A stretch of DNA of 64,000 nt from Alphaproteobacteria bacterium SO-S41 (GTDB lineage: Bacteria; Pseudomonadota; Alphaproteobacteria; Micropepsales; Micropepsaceae). Location: positions 2,232,001 through 2,296,000 of the forward strand of contig AP024629.1 of assembly GCA_019670725.1 (NCBI GenBank). The letters are read 5' to 3'. The position numbers and the translations under genes are program-made. Below are positions 51,293 to 59,848 of the stretch, piece by piece (the first letter of the stretch is position 1; each line of letters starts with the position of its first letter). The notes under the pieces were generated by a model, which was not told the origin of the DNA, did no database searches, and worked only from the letters and a program-made list of their open reading frames with translations.

Positions 51293-51709
51293 ATGAAGAT
51301 CGTCTGCCCGCATTGCCAGTCCGCCAACCGCGTTCCCGCCGAGCGTGACGCCCGCGCCGCGAAATGCGGCAAGTGCGGCGACCGACTGTTCACCGGCCAT
51401 CCCGCGGCGCTGGGGCTCGCCGCCTTCGATCGTCAGATCGCGGGCAGCGAGATTCCCGTTATCGTCGATTTCTGGGCGGCGTGGTGCGGGCCGTGCCGGA
51501 CGATGGGTCCGATCTTCGAGCGCGCGGCGGCCGAACTGGAGCCCAACGCGCGCTTCGTGAAGGTGGATGTCGATGCCGAGCCGGCACTCGCCGCGCGCTA
51601 CGGCATCCGCGGCATCCCGGCGCTCTATCTCTTCAAGAGCGGCAAGGTCGCCGCGAGCCACTCCGGCGTCGCCGATATTACGATGCTACGTGGGTGGGCT
51701 CAGGGCTAG
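51293..51709 (+). CDS. trxC: Zinc-ribbon thioredoxin (thioredoxin 2)
   Basis: TrxC is a cytoplasmic disulfide reductase induced by oxidative stress in other bacteria. The 138-residue product begins with a zinc ribbon of two CxxC pairs (VCPHC at residue 4, KCGKC near residue 25). The thioredoxin fold follows, with the active site DFWAAWCGPCRTMGPIFERA near residues 60-79 and the cis-proline in IRGIPALYLFKSGK. This architecture and length match thioredoxin 2. Its last 32 bp overlap the convergent Crp-family gene. Confidence 0.94.
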   Translation: MKIVCPHCQSANRVPAERDARAAKCGKCGDRLFTGHPAALGLAAFDRQIAGSEIPVIVDFWAAWCGPCRTMGPIFERAAAELEPNARFVKVDVDAEPALAARYGIRGIPALYLFKSGKVAASHSGVADITMLRGWAQG

Positions 51710-52439
51710 ACGCCTGCAGCGTCGGCGCGGCGGCCGCAGACACGGGCACCACGCGGCGATACTCCGACCCCGACGTGCCATAAGCGCCGCCCGCGACGGC
51801 GATGAGCTTTTCGCGATCGCGGATCTCGATCTTGGCGCGCGTGGCACGCACCATGCCGGCGCCCTCGATCGTTTGCACCGCCAACGTCACTGCGGGGCGG
51901 CGGACGCCCAGCATGACCGACAGCAGCTCGTGCGTGATCGCGATCTCGTCGCCGTCCAGCCGGTCGTGGCACATGAGCAGCCAGCGGGCGAGCCGCTGCT
52001 CCAGCGAGAACAGCGCATTTGCAAACGCGGTCTCGGCGGTCTGCACGCTGAAGGCATAGGCATAGCGGACAAGGATCCGCTGGACGTCCGGTGCGCCGGC
52101 CGCGGCGTCGCGCAGCGCGGCGGCGGCGACCCGCCAGGCAACGCCGGGGACCTGCATGTAGGTGTCGTAAGGCGATTGGCCGACGCCATAGGCGAAGGCA
52201 GTGCCGCTCATGCCCTCGCGCCCGAACACGCCAATCTCCAATTGCCGGCCGTCAATTCCAGCCACGACCGAGCCGACGCCTTCAGTAGGAAAATAAAGAT
52301 GCTCGATCGGCTGGTTGCTGCGCGCCATCCAGTCGCCGCGGTTCATGCGGACCAACTCGCTAGAAGGCGCCAGCCGTTCGAGGACCGGCGCGCTCAGCGA
52401 TCGCAATATGAGATTTGACGATTGCTTGAAGTTAGGCAC
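51678..52439 (-). CDS. Crp/Fnr-family transcriptional regulator (second)
   Basis: A 253-residue regulator. The N-terminal domain is a cyclic-nucleotide-binding-like fold (HLYFPTEGVGSVVAGIDGRQ, EIGVFGREGMSGTAFAYGVG). The C-terminal domain is a Crp-type winged helix (ITHELLSVMLGVRRPAVTLA, QTIEGAGMVRATRAKIEIRD). Cysteines for an FNR cluster are absent. This type is common in soil alphaproteobacteria. I took GTG 52439 as the start (VPNFKQSSNLILRSL); the frame is open further upstream. It is divergent from a single-domain response regulator. Confidence 0.83.
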   Translation of the reverse strand: MPNFKQSSNLILRSLSAPVLERLAPSSELVRMNRGDWMARSNQPIEHLYFPTEGVGSVVAGIDGRQLEIGVFGREGMSGTAFAYGVGQSPYDTYMQVPGVAWRVAAAALRDAAAGAPDVQRILVRYAYAFSVQTAETAFANALFSLEQRLARWLLMCHDRLDGDEIAITHELLSVMLGVRRPAVTLAVQTIEGAGMVRATRAKIEIRDREKLIAVAGGAYGTSGSEYRRVVPVSAAAAPTLQASSPEPTHVAS

Positions 52440-52633
52440 GGCTCTCAATTCCACCTGGGCAAGAAATGTCTTGCAGGTGTGTCCTAGTCGCGAGCCCCGA
52501 AAAGGTTCCCGCAGAACGGTCAGTAACCACACATGTAGAGCTAGGGATGCGGCGCTGCCACAAGATATGGCACATTGGGCGCGTCTGTTCGCAGTTGTAC
52601 CAAAAGTTTCGCCGCAGCGCGGAAGATCGCAGA

Positions 52634-53092
52634 ATGTCCCCAACGTCGGGATCGCCCGTCGCGGAATGGGTTCACGATATGGCGCCGGCGAAGCGACCAG
52701 GCACGGTGCTTGTTGTCGAAGACGAACCGCTCATCCGCATGACCATCGAGGAATGCCTTGCGGACCAAGGTTTCACTGTCGATGCGGTTGGCACGAGTGT
52801 GGAAGCGGTCGCGCGCGTGCGCGGCAATCCCGACACCTATCGCGCTGCGATCCTCGATATCGGCTTGCCCGATGGACGCGGCGATCAACTTGCCGACGCG
52901 TTGCGCGACATCGTGGCCGGACTGCCGATCGTTTTATGTACCGGTTACGGAATGGGCGAAATTCGATCTCGCGCGTTTCAACAGGGACGTATCGTGATGA
53001 TCTCGAAGCCCTTCCTGTCCGAAGCGCTCCTGGAAGCCTTGCGTGCCGTTGAGGATCAGCCGGACGTTTTGGGAGGCCACGATCATGAATAG
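52634..53092 (+). CDS. Single-domain response regulator (receiver only)
   Basis: A 152-residue protein made of one receiver domain after a short leader. The phosphorylation machinery is intact: acidic pair in VLVVEDEPLIR, phospho-acceptor Asp in AAILDIGLPDGRGD, Thr in PIVLCTGYGMGE and Lys in VMISKPFLSEALLEAL. No output domain is present, so it acts on a partner or as a phosphate sink. The start is ATG 52634 with GGAAGA upstream; ATG 52679 is an alternative. The stop overlaps the following small gene. It is divergent from a Crp-family gene, as often seen in alphaproteobacteria. Confidence 0.87.
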   Translation: MSPTSGSPVAEWVHDMAPAKRPGTVLVVEDEPLIRMTIEECLADQGFTVDAVGTSVEAVARVRGNPDTYRAAILDIGLPDGRGDQLADALRDIVAGLPIVLCTGYGMGEIRSRAFQQGRIVMISKPFLSEALLEALRAVEDQPDVLGGHDHE

Positions 53093-53285
53093 CCAGCCTA
53101 CGATCATCGAGCGTGCCTTCGAACTTGCCGCATCGGGAAAGATCGGCAGCTTGGCCGAGTTGCGGCGCCAGCTTTCACATGAGGGTTTCGCGCTCGCGAA
53201 TGCGCATGTGCAAGGCGCGGCGCTGACGAAACAGCTCGGCGCCATCATCCGCTCGGCGATGCCGCCGGTCGTCGCTGCGGGCTGA
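53085..53285 (+). CDS. Small protein coupled to the response regulator
   Basis: A 66-residue protein starting at ATG 53085 inside the end of the receiver gene, with GGGAGG ten bases upstream. It reads TIIERAFELAASGKIGSLAE, LRRQLSHEGFALANAHVQGA and ALTKQLGAIIRSAM. The predicted fold is helical. Similar short proteins accompany stress-related regulators in alphaproteobacteria. The function is unknown. It converges on the patatin gene, whose stop lies 1 bp away. Confidence 0.7.
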   Translation: MNSQPTIIERAFELAASGKIGSLAELRRQLSHEGFALANAHVQGAALTKQLGAIIRSAMPPVVAAG

Positions 53286-53286
53286 C

Positions 53287-54681
53287 CTACTGCGTCAAAG
53301 CAGCATCGGACGTCAGCGCCCGCGCCGTCGGATTGGCGCGCACCGCTTTTTCGCCCCCGGCAATCAGATGATCGATGGTGGCGGCGGGTAGGCTCACTTG
53401 CGTCGCAACGGCTGACAGCTCGTCGCGCTCGGCCTCGGGCAGATCGCCGAACCACACCATGTCAACCGACAGCGTGATCGCGTTGCAGTCCCACCCCTTC
53501 AGCGAGCCGCGGAGACGTTTCACTTCAGCGAAGGGCAGGGAACAGCGCCAGGCGCGCAGATCGCCCTGCCAATCGCGCACCGCCATCGTGAACGCGTCAT
53601 AGGCGGCGCGCTTGGCGGTATCCATCGCGGCATTCACGGCGGCATCGCCAACCTCTTCGCCGTCGGGGCCTTTCAGTGTCAGCGCCCATTTGTTGTCGCT
53701 CGCCTGGCCGGCATCCACGAGCAGCACCGACAGGCTGGTCAGCCGCACCGCATCCTGGGGCCCCAGCGGCGCAAAGGGCGTCGTTGCCGAAAGGCGTGAG
53801 GCGGTGAGACCGCTGAGGCCAAAATTGTCGATCACGCCGCCGTCGAAGAGGTGGACGTATTTCATCAGCTTGGGATCGCGATAGATCCGGTACGAGCGCG
53901 CCAGCGTGCGCAGCAGTTGCGGCGTCTTGCGCCGCTCCTCGGCCTTCACCGCCCATTCCGGAAGAGCAACGTTGCAGGCCTCAGGAAATGCCTGGACGAC
54001 AACGGGACGGAAGACCAGCGGCACCGCCATCGAAGCCGCGACGGCGTCGGCGACCCGCACGTCACCAAGATCGCTGCACAGCGCGCTGAACGCTTCCGGA
54101 CCGAAGACGAACGGCGACGCGTTCGCCATGTCGGTCGCGTTGAGGATGACGATGGGATGGCCGTTGCGGCGCAGGTCCCTCATCCGCGCATTCTTGAAGA
54201 TCGTGGTGTCGAGCCAGCCCGACAGTTCCGCCGCGCTGTTCATGCCGCCATCCGCGGCGTTGATGATGTTGGACGGCGACCAGATGCTGGTGTGCAGCCG
54301 CGACTGCCAGTCGGGATCGAGCGCCGCAGCGCGAAACCCGTTCAACCCTGCTTTGCCGTAGAGCCCGAACCACGCCGCGGCGATCGATCCTCCGGACACG
54401 GCGGATACGACGGACACCCGATCGAGCAGCGTTCCGCCGCCCCGCGCCGGCATGGTGTCGAGCCCCTTCAGCACGCCATACGAGAACGCCGCCGCCCGGG
54501 CACCACCACCCGAGAAGGCGAGCATGACGGCCTCGCCCTGCAAGCCCATGCCTTCGGGCAGGATGCCGCCCGGCTCGGGGTTGGCGGAAGGGCGATTGAC
54601 CGCCACGGGCTCGGGCATCGAAACGCAGGCGGAAAGGGCAAACGCCGTCGCCAATGCCAAAAACAAAGTCGTGCGCGCCAT
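53287..54681 (-). CDS. Patatin-like phospholipase lipoprotein
   Basis: A 464-residue protein with a lipoprotein signal (LFLALATAFALSAC; lipobox LSAC), so it is probably anchored to the outer membrane. The patatin domain is intact: oxyanion loop FSGGGARAAAFSYGV, nucleophile serine in VSAVSGGSIAAAWFG, and the aspartate of the Ser-Asp dyad in HLFDGGVIDNFGLSG. These enzymes hydrolyse phospholipid acyl chains. The last 130 residues are a helical tail typical of bacterial members. The start is ATG 54681, chosen because the signal peptide begins there. Confidence 0.88.
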   Translation of the reverse strand: MARTTLFLALATAFALSACVSMPEPVAVNRPSANPEPGGILPEGMGLQGEAVMLAFSGGGARAAAFSYGVLKGLDTMPARGGGTLLDRVSVVSAVSGGSIAAAWFGLYGKAGLNGFRAAALDPDWQSRLHTSIWSPSNIINAADGGMNSAAELSGWLDTTIFKNARMRDLRRNGHPIVILNATDMANASPFVFGPEAFSALCSDLGDVRVADAVAASMAVPLVFRPVVVQAFPEACNVALPEWAVKAEERRKTPQLLRTLARSYRIYRDPKLMKYVHLFDGGVIDNFGLSGLTASRLSATTPFAPLGPQDAVRLTSLSVLLVDAGQASDNKWALTLKGPDGEEVGDAAVNAAMDTAKRAAYDAFTMAVRDWQGDLRAWRCSLPFAEVKRLRGSLKGWDCNAITLSVDMVWFGDLPEAERDELSAVATQVSLPAATIDHLIAGGEKAVRANPTARALTSDAALTQ

Positions 54682-54754
54682 GCGAGTCTCTCCGAACCAT
54701 CGACTTAGAACATCGTCGTGGACTTCTTCACGCAGATATTTCCACCCCAATATT

Positions 54755-54835
54755 CCTCATGGCCGCCCTTGAGGCGGCCATCCACGCGGCCGCGCCGCCG
54801 TCAGATGGATGGCCGGGTCAGGCCCGGCCATGAGG
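54755..54835. repeat. Dispersed palindrome, CATGGCCGCCCTTGAGGCGGCCAT type
   Basis: Outer arms CCTCATGG (54755-54762) and CCATGAGG (54828-54835) pair. Inside are two small hairpins: GGCCGCC-CTTGA-GGCGGCC and GGCCGGG-TCA-GGCCCGGCC. A near-identical copy is at 59746-59823 and a degraded one at 12803-12873. Confidence 0.88.
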
Positions 54836-54910
54836 ATGGTAGGGGCGGTTGAACGTTGATCATGGCAGCGATCCTCCTAGAGTGCTGGAAAGAAAACCGG
54901 GGAGATGCCG

Positions 54911-56329
54911 ATGAACGATTATGAGAGCTACGATGCCCTCGGGCTTGCGGACCTCGTCCGCCGCAAGGAAACGACACCGGCCGAACTCCTCGACGCCGCA
55001 CTGACCCGCGCCGAGGCGGCGCAGGCGCGCATCAACTGCTTCTCCTCGATCCTCCCCGGTCATGCCCGCGCCCAGCTCGAAGCGGGCCTGCCGGACGGTC
55101 CGTTCACCGGCGTGCCCTTCGCGCTGAAGGATCTCGGCGCGGCCCTCAAGGGCGCGCCGCTGACCTCGGGCTCGCTCGCCTACAAGGACTACGTCGCCGA
55201 CTACGACGCGACGCTGACGGCGCGCTACAAGGCCGCCGGGCTCGTCATTTTCGGCCAGACCACGACACCCGAATTCGGCGGCACCACCACGACCGAGTCC
55301 AAGCTCTTCGGCCTCACCCGCAACCCCTGGGACCTCGAACGCATCGCGGGCGGCTCGTCCGGCGGCGCGGCGGCGGCGGTTGCGGCAGGCGTCATTCCGC
55401 TCGCTCATGCAAGCGACGGCGGCGGCTCGATCCGCGTTCCCGCCGCGTGCAACGGCCTCTTTGGCCTCAAGCCCTCGCGCGGCCGGATGCCGATGGGGCC
55501 GTACCGGACAGAGGGGTGGGGCGGCTTCAGCACCAATCACTGCGTCTCGCGTTCGGTGCGCGACAGCGCCGCGCTGCTCGACGTCTCGCACGGCATCGAA
55601 ACCGGCTCGCGGTACGATGCGCCCGCGCCGGAACGCCCTTATCTCGACGAGGTCGGCCGCGATCCCGGCAAGCTGCGCGTCGCCCTGTGGCGCAAGGCGC
55701 CGAACGGCACGCTGCCCGATGCCGACGCCCAGCGCGGCCTCGACGCGACGGTCAAGCTGCTGCTCTCGCTCGGCCACGAGGTCGAGGAGGCGGAGCCTGA
55801 GATCGACGGCCCGCAGCTTGCGCAGACCCTCACCATGATGGTCAGCGCCCATCTCGCGGCCAGCATCGATCTCTGGGGCGAGCAGCGGGGCAAGCCGGTC
55901 GGCGAGGACGAGCTGGAAGCCGTCACCTGGGCGATGACCCGCAACGCCAAGAAGTTCGGCGCCATCGAGATGGCGCGCAACGAGGTGACGCTCCAGCTCG
56001 CCGCCATCGCCTATGCCAAGCTGATGCAGCGCTTCGACGTGACGCTCTCGCCGACCATCACGCGCAAGCCCGAACTCCTCGGCGTGCTCAGCCTGTCGCC
56101 CAAGGACATGGGCGGTTTCGCTAAGGCGATCAGCACCTTCCCGGCCCATTGCGCCTTCTACAATCAGGTGGGCGCGCCCGCGATGTCGGTGCCGCTGCAC
56201 TGGACCGATGACGGTCTCCCGCTCGGCATCATGTTCGGCGCCGCCTACGGGAATGAGGGGCTGCTCTACCGCCTCGCGGGCCAGCTTGAACAGGCGCAGC
56301 CCTGGTTCAACAAGCGCGCGCCTCGCTAA
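54911..56329 (+). CDS. Amidase-signature family hydrolase
   Basis: A 472-residue member of the amidase-signature family, which splits amide bonds with a Ser-cisSer-Lys triad. The lysine is in [17 protein letters not shown] near residue 73. The glycine/serine-rich signature is [20 protein letters not shown] followed by [20 protein letters not shown] and KPSRGRMP, which holds both serines. The C-terminal part has [26 protein letters not shown] lies six bases before ATG 54911; an ATG two codons earlier would leave no spacing. The substrate is unknown. It follows a palindromic repeat. Confidence 0.9.
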   Translation: MNDYESYDALGLADLVRRKETTPAELLDAALTRAEAAQARINCFSSILPGHARAQLEAGLPDGPFTGVPFALKDLGAALKGAPLTSGSLAYKDYVADYDATLTARYKAAGLVIFGQTTTPEFGGTTTTESKLFGLTRNPWDLERIAGGSSGGAAAAVAAGVIPLAHASDGGGSIRVPAACNGLFGLKPSRGRMPMGPYRTEGWGGFSTNHCVSRSVRDSAALLDVSHGIETGSRYDAPAPERPYLDEVGRDPGKLRVALWRKAPNGTLPDADAQRGLDATVKLLLSLGHEVEEAEPEIDGPQLAQTLTMMVSAHLAASIDLWGEQRGKPVGEDELEAVTWAMTRNAKKFGAIEMARNEVTLQLAAIAYAKLMQRFDVTLSPTITRKPELLGVLSLSPKDMGGFAKAISTFPAHCAFYNQVGAPAMSVPLHWTDDGLPLGIMFGAAYGNEGLLYRLAGQLEQAQPWFNKRAPR

Positions 56330-56393
56330 ATCGAATATTGCTGTGCATGCTTCAATCGCACGCATTGTCTGAATTCTGCTGGGGGGCGGAACG

Positions 56394-57145
56394 ATGATTG
56401 TTTGGCAGGTATTTGCAGGCGGCGTACTGTTGCTTTGTGCACTGGCCTTGATCAGGCCATTCTGGGTGTTCGCGAGCCGGGGCCAAGCTGCGGCATTGCG
56501 TTGGTATTCGCCCTCGTTTGGGCGATGGGCAATCAGGCCGAGCAACGCAAGACGCAATCCCTTTCGTCGGGCCAGCAGGTGGTGGCGGAAGCGCCAACCG
56601 AGCCGAAGCCCGCAAGCAAACCAGCAGAAAGTGATACCAAACCTGCACCGATTGCCACGGAACCGCCGGTGCCCGCGCCACAACCTGGGGTGAAGCCCGC
56701 CGCGCCAGAGCCGCCCCCCGAACCACCAAGCAAATGGGTCTATACCTCGGAAATTGATCCGATGACGGACAAAGAAACCAAATTCGCTTGCCTGATTTCA
56801 GACACGACCTTGCACTTCGACTTTCCGTACGGCGACGTGTCTGCGAACCTTTGCATTCGCAAAAGTCCGCGGTGGGGCAACGATGTGATCCTGTCGGTCT
56901 CGAAAGGCCAATTCCTCTGTAAGTACGACGGCTGCTCTGTCAGGGTGCGTTTCGACAAGAATGCGGTCGCCACCTATTCCGTGCTCGAACCGTCGGATAA
57001 TTCGACTACGAGCCTATTCGTCCAAGGGTTCGATAAATTTGTATCGCGTACCCGAAAGGCGGACGTCACGATCATCGAGGCGGAATTCTATCAGTCCGGT
57101 TGGCACCAGATGGTCTTTGAGACGAGTGGTCTGAAATGGCCTTAA
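56394..57145 (+). pseudogene. Membrane-anchored protein of unknown function, apparent frameshift
   Basis: The gene appears split between two frames. From ATG 56394 (preceded by GGGGGGCGGAACG) frame 1 gives a transmembrane start, MIVWQVFAGGVLLLCALALI then RPFWVFASRGQAA. It then degenerates into a basic out-of-frame run. Frame 3 takes over near 56485-56500 with GIALVFALVWAMGNQAEQRK, a Pro-rich linker, and a globular domain (WVYTSEIDPMTDKETKFACL ... GWHQMVFETSGLKWP) to the stop at 57145. One missing base in 56485-56500 would restore a single protein of about 250 residues. It may be a true frameshift, a sequencing error, or programmed slippage. Confidence 0.7.
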
Positions 57146-57164
57146 GTGCCTTGACGGCGGACAG

Positions 57165-57380
57165 TCACGTCCGCCGCCGCGGCTCTTCGCTCATCCAGGC
57201 GATGAGAAAGCCCGGCGGCACGATCCAGGCGATGCCGGCAAAGGCGTAATAGGCGAGCTCCAGCACCCAGTGCGCATTGGGCAAGACCGTGATCGCCAGC
57301 TTCATGGCGATCAGCGTGTACATGATGATCCAGATCAGGATCAGCACGGTCCCGATCAGCTTTTTCAGGCGCACAGGCAT
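57165..57380 (-). CDS. DUF2842 family small membrane protein
   Basis: A 71-residue protein starting at ATG 57380 (MPVRLKKLIGTVLILIWIIM). It has two hydrophobic helices, the second in LAYYAFAGIAWIVPPGFLIA, and ends WMSEEPRRRT. It resembles the DUF2842 family of short alphaproteobacterial proteins with no known role. The gene is divergent from heme A synthase, with their starts about 55 bp apart. A longer upstream start is possible but adds a non-conserved basic segment. Confidence 0.75.
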   Translation of the reverse strand: MPVRLKKLIGTVLILIWIIMYTLIAMKLAITVLPNAHWVLELAYYAFAGIAWIVPPGFLIAWMSEEPRRRT

Positions 57381-57433
57381 GGGCAAAGGGGCTCGCAGGG
57401 AGGTGCGGGGTGCGCTATCACGCGCCCGCATTC

Positions 57434-58474
57434 ATGTCGATCACAGTACCCCCCTCCCGGCCCTCGCGCGCCGTCATCGTCTGGCTCGCCGTCGTGCTGG
57501 CCATGGTCGCCGCCATCGTCGTGGTCGGGGGCCTGACGCGGCTCACTGAATCCGGGCTTTCGATCACCGAATGGAAGCCGATCTCCGGCGTCATCCCGCC
57601 GCTGTCGGACGCCGATTGGCAGGCGGAACTCGAGAAATACCGCTCGACCACCCAGTACCAGGTGGTGAACCAGGGCATGAGCGTCGAGCAGTTCAAGACG
57701 ATCTTCTGGTGGGAATGGGGCCACCGGCTGCTGGCGCGCGCGATCGGCCTCGTCGTCCTGCTGCCGCTGCTCTGGTTCGGCTGGCGCGGGACGCTGGCCG
57801 GCGCGCCGCTCCGCCGCGGCTGGGTCCTGTTTGGCCTCGTCTGCTTTCAGGGCCTGATTGGCTGGCTGATGGTGGTCAGCGGCCTCGTGGGGCGGCTTGA
57901 GGTCAGCCAGTACCGCCTCGCAGCCCATCTCGGCGTCGCCTTCATCATCTTCGGCTGGACGCTGAGCCTGATGCTCAACCTGCTCAGGCGCGAGGCGAGG
58001 GCCCGGCTGCCAGGCCTCACGCTCGCCACCGCCGTCGTCGTCGCGGTCTTCGTCCAGATCCTGCTGGGCGCGCTGGTCGCCGGGCTCGACGCCGGGCTCA
58101 CCTACAACACCTGGCCGCTGATGGACGGCCATATCGTGCCGGACGGGCTCTTCATCGCGCAGCCCTGGTGGGCGAATTTCGGCGAAAACGTCACCCTGGT
58201 GCAGTTCCAGCACCGCACCGTCGCCTATGCGATCGCGCTGCTGGTCGCCGCCGCGGCGTTCATCGCCGGACAGAAGCGGGCAGGGGCGGGCACGGCCGGC
58301 ATCCTCGTCTTCGCCGTGGTGGTGCAGATCGCGCTCGGCATCTACACGTTGCTGGCCGGTGCAGGGGGCGAGCAGCCCATCGTGCTTGGCGCGATGCACC
58401 AGTCCGGCGCACTCGCCCTGTTTGCCGCCGCCATCGCCCACCGGCACGCCCTGAACGGTAGCAAAGCCGCCTGA
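57434..58474 (+). CDS. ctaA: Heme A synthase (COX15/CtaA)
   Basis: CtaA oxidises heme O to heme A for the aa3-type cytochrome oxidase. The 346-residue product has about eight transmembrane segments and the heme-liganding histidines in WWEWGHRLLARAIG, YRLAAHLGVAFIIFG, LVQFQHRTVAYAIALL and GAMHQSGALALF. VVGGLTRLTESGLSITEWKP near residue 30 is the family signature. The start is ATG 57434; GTG 57410 eight codons upstream is an alternative. It shows that the organism makes heme a and so respires with oxygen. Confidence 0.95.
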   Translation: MSITVPPSRPSRAVIVWLAVVLAMVAAIVVVGGLTRLTESGLSITEWKPISGVIPPLSDADWQAELEKYRSTTQYQVVNQGMSVEQFKTIFWWEWGHRLLARAIGLVVLLPLLWFGWRGTLAGAPLRRGWVLFGLVCFQGLIGWLMVVSGLVGRLEVSQYRLAAHLGVAFIIFGWTLSLMLNLLRREARARLPGLTLATAVVVAVFVQILLGALVAGLDAGLTYNTWPLMDGHIVPDGLFIAQPWWANFGENVTLVQFQHRTVAYAIALLVAAAAFIAGQKRAGAGTAGILVFAVVVQIALGIYTLLAGAGGEQPIVLGAMHQSGALALFAAAIAHRHALNGSKAA

Positions 58475-58590
58475 GGCGGTGTCTTGCCGCAGGTGCGAAG
58501 AGGCCAATTCCGCTCGCCAGGAAATTGGGCCATGATGCGAGTCAGCGGGCACGTGTTCGGCGCCGCCCGCCCATCTCAGGGGACCTGCCC

Positions 58591-59055
58591 ATGTTCATGC
58601 TCTACGTCATCTTCCTGCTGACGCTCGCTCTCTTGACCGTGCTGGGCCTCGTCTCCTTCACCAGCGGCGCCGGTCCCGCCGCGCTGACCCCGATCCAGAA
58701 CGCGCTCAAGCCGGCCGGCAATGCCGTGAAAGGCATCGCCGGGGTCTTCGGGATCATCGCGGTGATTTGGGGTTTCTGGCTCGTCATCCGCTTCATCATC
58801 GGCATCCAGGGCGTCGACTTCTCCTCGTTCCTGGGCCTGCTGATCGCCCTGACCCTCATCACCGTCGGCATCCTCGCCGGCTATGTCTCCGTCGCCGCCT
58901 ATTTCGGCGCGCCAGCCTCGGGTGCCGGCAAGGTCATCGACTGGTTCAAGCGCACCTTCGGACCCAATGAATCCATTGTGGGTATCGTTGCGCTGGTGTT
59001 CGCGCTTTGGACCTTGATCGAGTTCATTCTGAACCGCAGCGGCGTCTATATCTAA
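58591..59055 (+). CDS. Four-helix membrane protein of unknown function (pair member 1)
   Basis: A 154-residue protein of four predicted transmembrane segments (MLYVIFLLTLALLTVLGLVS, IIAVIWGFWLVIRFIIGIQG, LLIALTLITVGILAGYVSVA, IVGIVALVFALWTLIEFILN). A soluble loop between helices 3 and 4 contains KVIDWFKRTFGPNES. CAGGGGA precedes ATG 58591. It has the same length and layout as the next gene and may be a distant paralogue. I do not recognise the family. Confidence 0.72.
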   Translation: MFMLYVIFLLTLALLTVLGLVSFTSGAGPAALTPIQNALKPAGNAVKGIAGVFGIIAVIWGFWLVIRFIIGIQGVDFSSFLGLLIALTLITVGILAGYVSVAAYFGAPASGAGKVIDWFKRTFGPNESIVGIVALVFALWTLIEFILNRSGVYI

Positions 59056-59176
59056 ACGCGGCTCTACGGCCTGATTTGTCGCACCTGAAAGGGCTGGTGC
59101 GGCGGCGTTACGCAATGCAATTTGTGGCCTTGGCGGAGTCGCCAGTCCGCGTCACCACAGGGGGAATGTTTTCGAC

Positions 59177-59641
59177 ATGAGCGGTACACTTGGACTTATC
59201 CTGAATATCCTTCTGCTGGGGTCGATGGGCCTCCTCGGACTTGCCGGCAGCGGCGGCCTGCCGGGCGCTTCCGCCCAGGCGCAGGACGCGGCGAACCAGG
59301 CAGCGGCGAAGCTCGCGCCCTTCGCGGGCATCATCGGTATCGTCGGCCTCGTGCTCGGCGTGCTAGGCCTCATCGGCCTGCTCGACATCTTCTCCGTCAT
59401 CTCGATCATCCCCGTGACCGTGCTCGTCGCGCTCGCGGTCGTCGTCGTGCTGATCCTGCTCGGCCTGCTGCTCGCCTATCCGCTGATCGCCCAGCTGACG
59501 GGCGGCGGTTCGGACGGCGCGGCGAAGGCCGTCGCCAGCGTGAAGGGCTTCCAGCGCCCGCTGAGCCTCGCGGCGCTCGCCCTCGCGGTGATCCAGCTCG
59601 TGCTCTATCTGCTCGCGGTCGTGGCCGGCGTCGCCATCTAA
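59177..59641 (+). CDS. Four-helix membrane protein of unknown function (pair member 2)
   Basis: A 154-residue protein of about four hydrophobic segments (LGLILNILLLGSMGLLGLAG, GIIGIVGLVLGVLGLIGLLD, VTVLVALAVVVVLILLGLLL, LALAVIQLVLYLLAVVAGVA). A polar loop (GGGSDGAAKAVASVKGFQRP) lies between helices 3 and 4. GGGG lies ahead of ATG 59177. Length and topology match the gene just upstream, though identity is low. A strong terminator follows at 59666. The function is unknown. Confidence 0.72.
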   Translation: MSGTLGLILNILLLGSMGLLGLAGSGGLPGASAQAQDAANQAAAKLAPFAGIIGIVGLVLGVLGLIGLLDIFSVISIIPVTVLVALAVVVVLILLGLLLAYPLIAQLTGGGSDGAAKAVASVKGFQRPLSLAALALAVIQLVLYLLAVVAGVAI

Positions 59642-59665
59642 GCCACGCAGCCAACCAGACAAACG

Positions 59666-59703
59666 AACGGCGGCGGGAGCGATCCCGCCGCCGTTTGCTT
59701 TTA
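59666..59703 (+). terminator. Rho-independent terminator after the membrane-protein pair
   Basis: AACGGCGGCGGGA (59666-59678), a GCGA tetraloop and TCCCGCCGCCGTT (59683-59695) form a perfect 13-bp stem followed by TGCTTTTAG. Confidence 0.9.
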
Positions 59704-59745
59704 GGGATGACGGGACCGCGCCGCACCGCTCAGGTTTCCCCTCAT

Positions 59746-59823
59746 CCTCATGGCCGCCCTTGAGGCGGCCATCCATCTTGGACGCCGCGCCGGTGGATAG
59801 CCGGGTCAGGCCCGGCCATGAGG
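59746..59823. repeat. Dispersed palindrome, CATGGCCGCCCTTGAGGCGGCCAT type (second copy)
   Basis: The outer arms CCTCATGG (59746-59753) and CCATGAGG (59816-59823), the left hairpin around CTTGA and the right segment CCGGGTCAGGCCCGG match the copy at 54755-54835. The centre between them differs. It sits between a terminator and the metY stop. Confidence 0.88.
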
Positions 59824-59848
59824 AGTAAGGAATGGCTGACGGAAAGAC

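Noticed and set aside
54755-59823. CRISPR array from the repeated palindromes
   Set aside because: The copies are kilobases apart, differ in their centres, and no cas gene or regular spacing is present.
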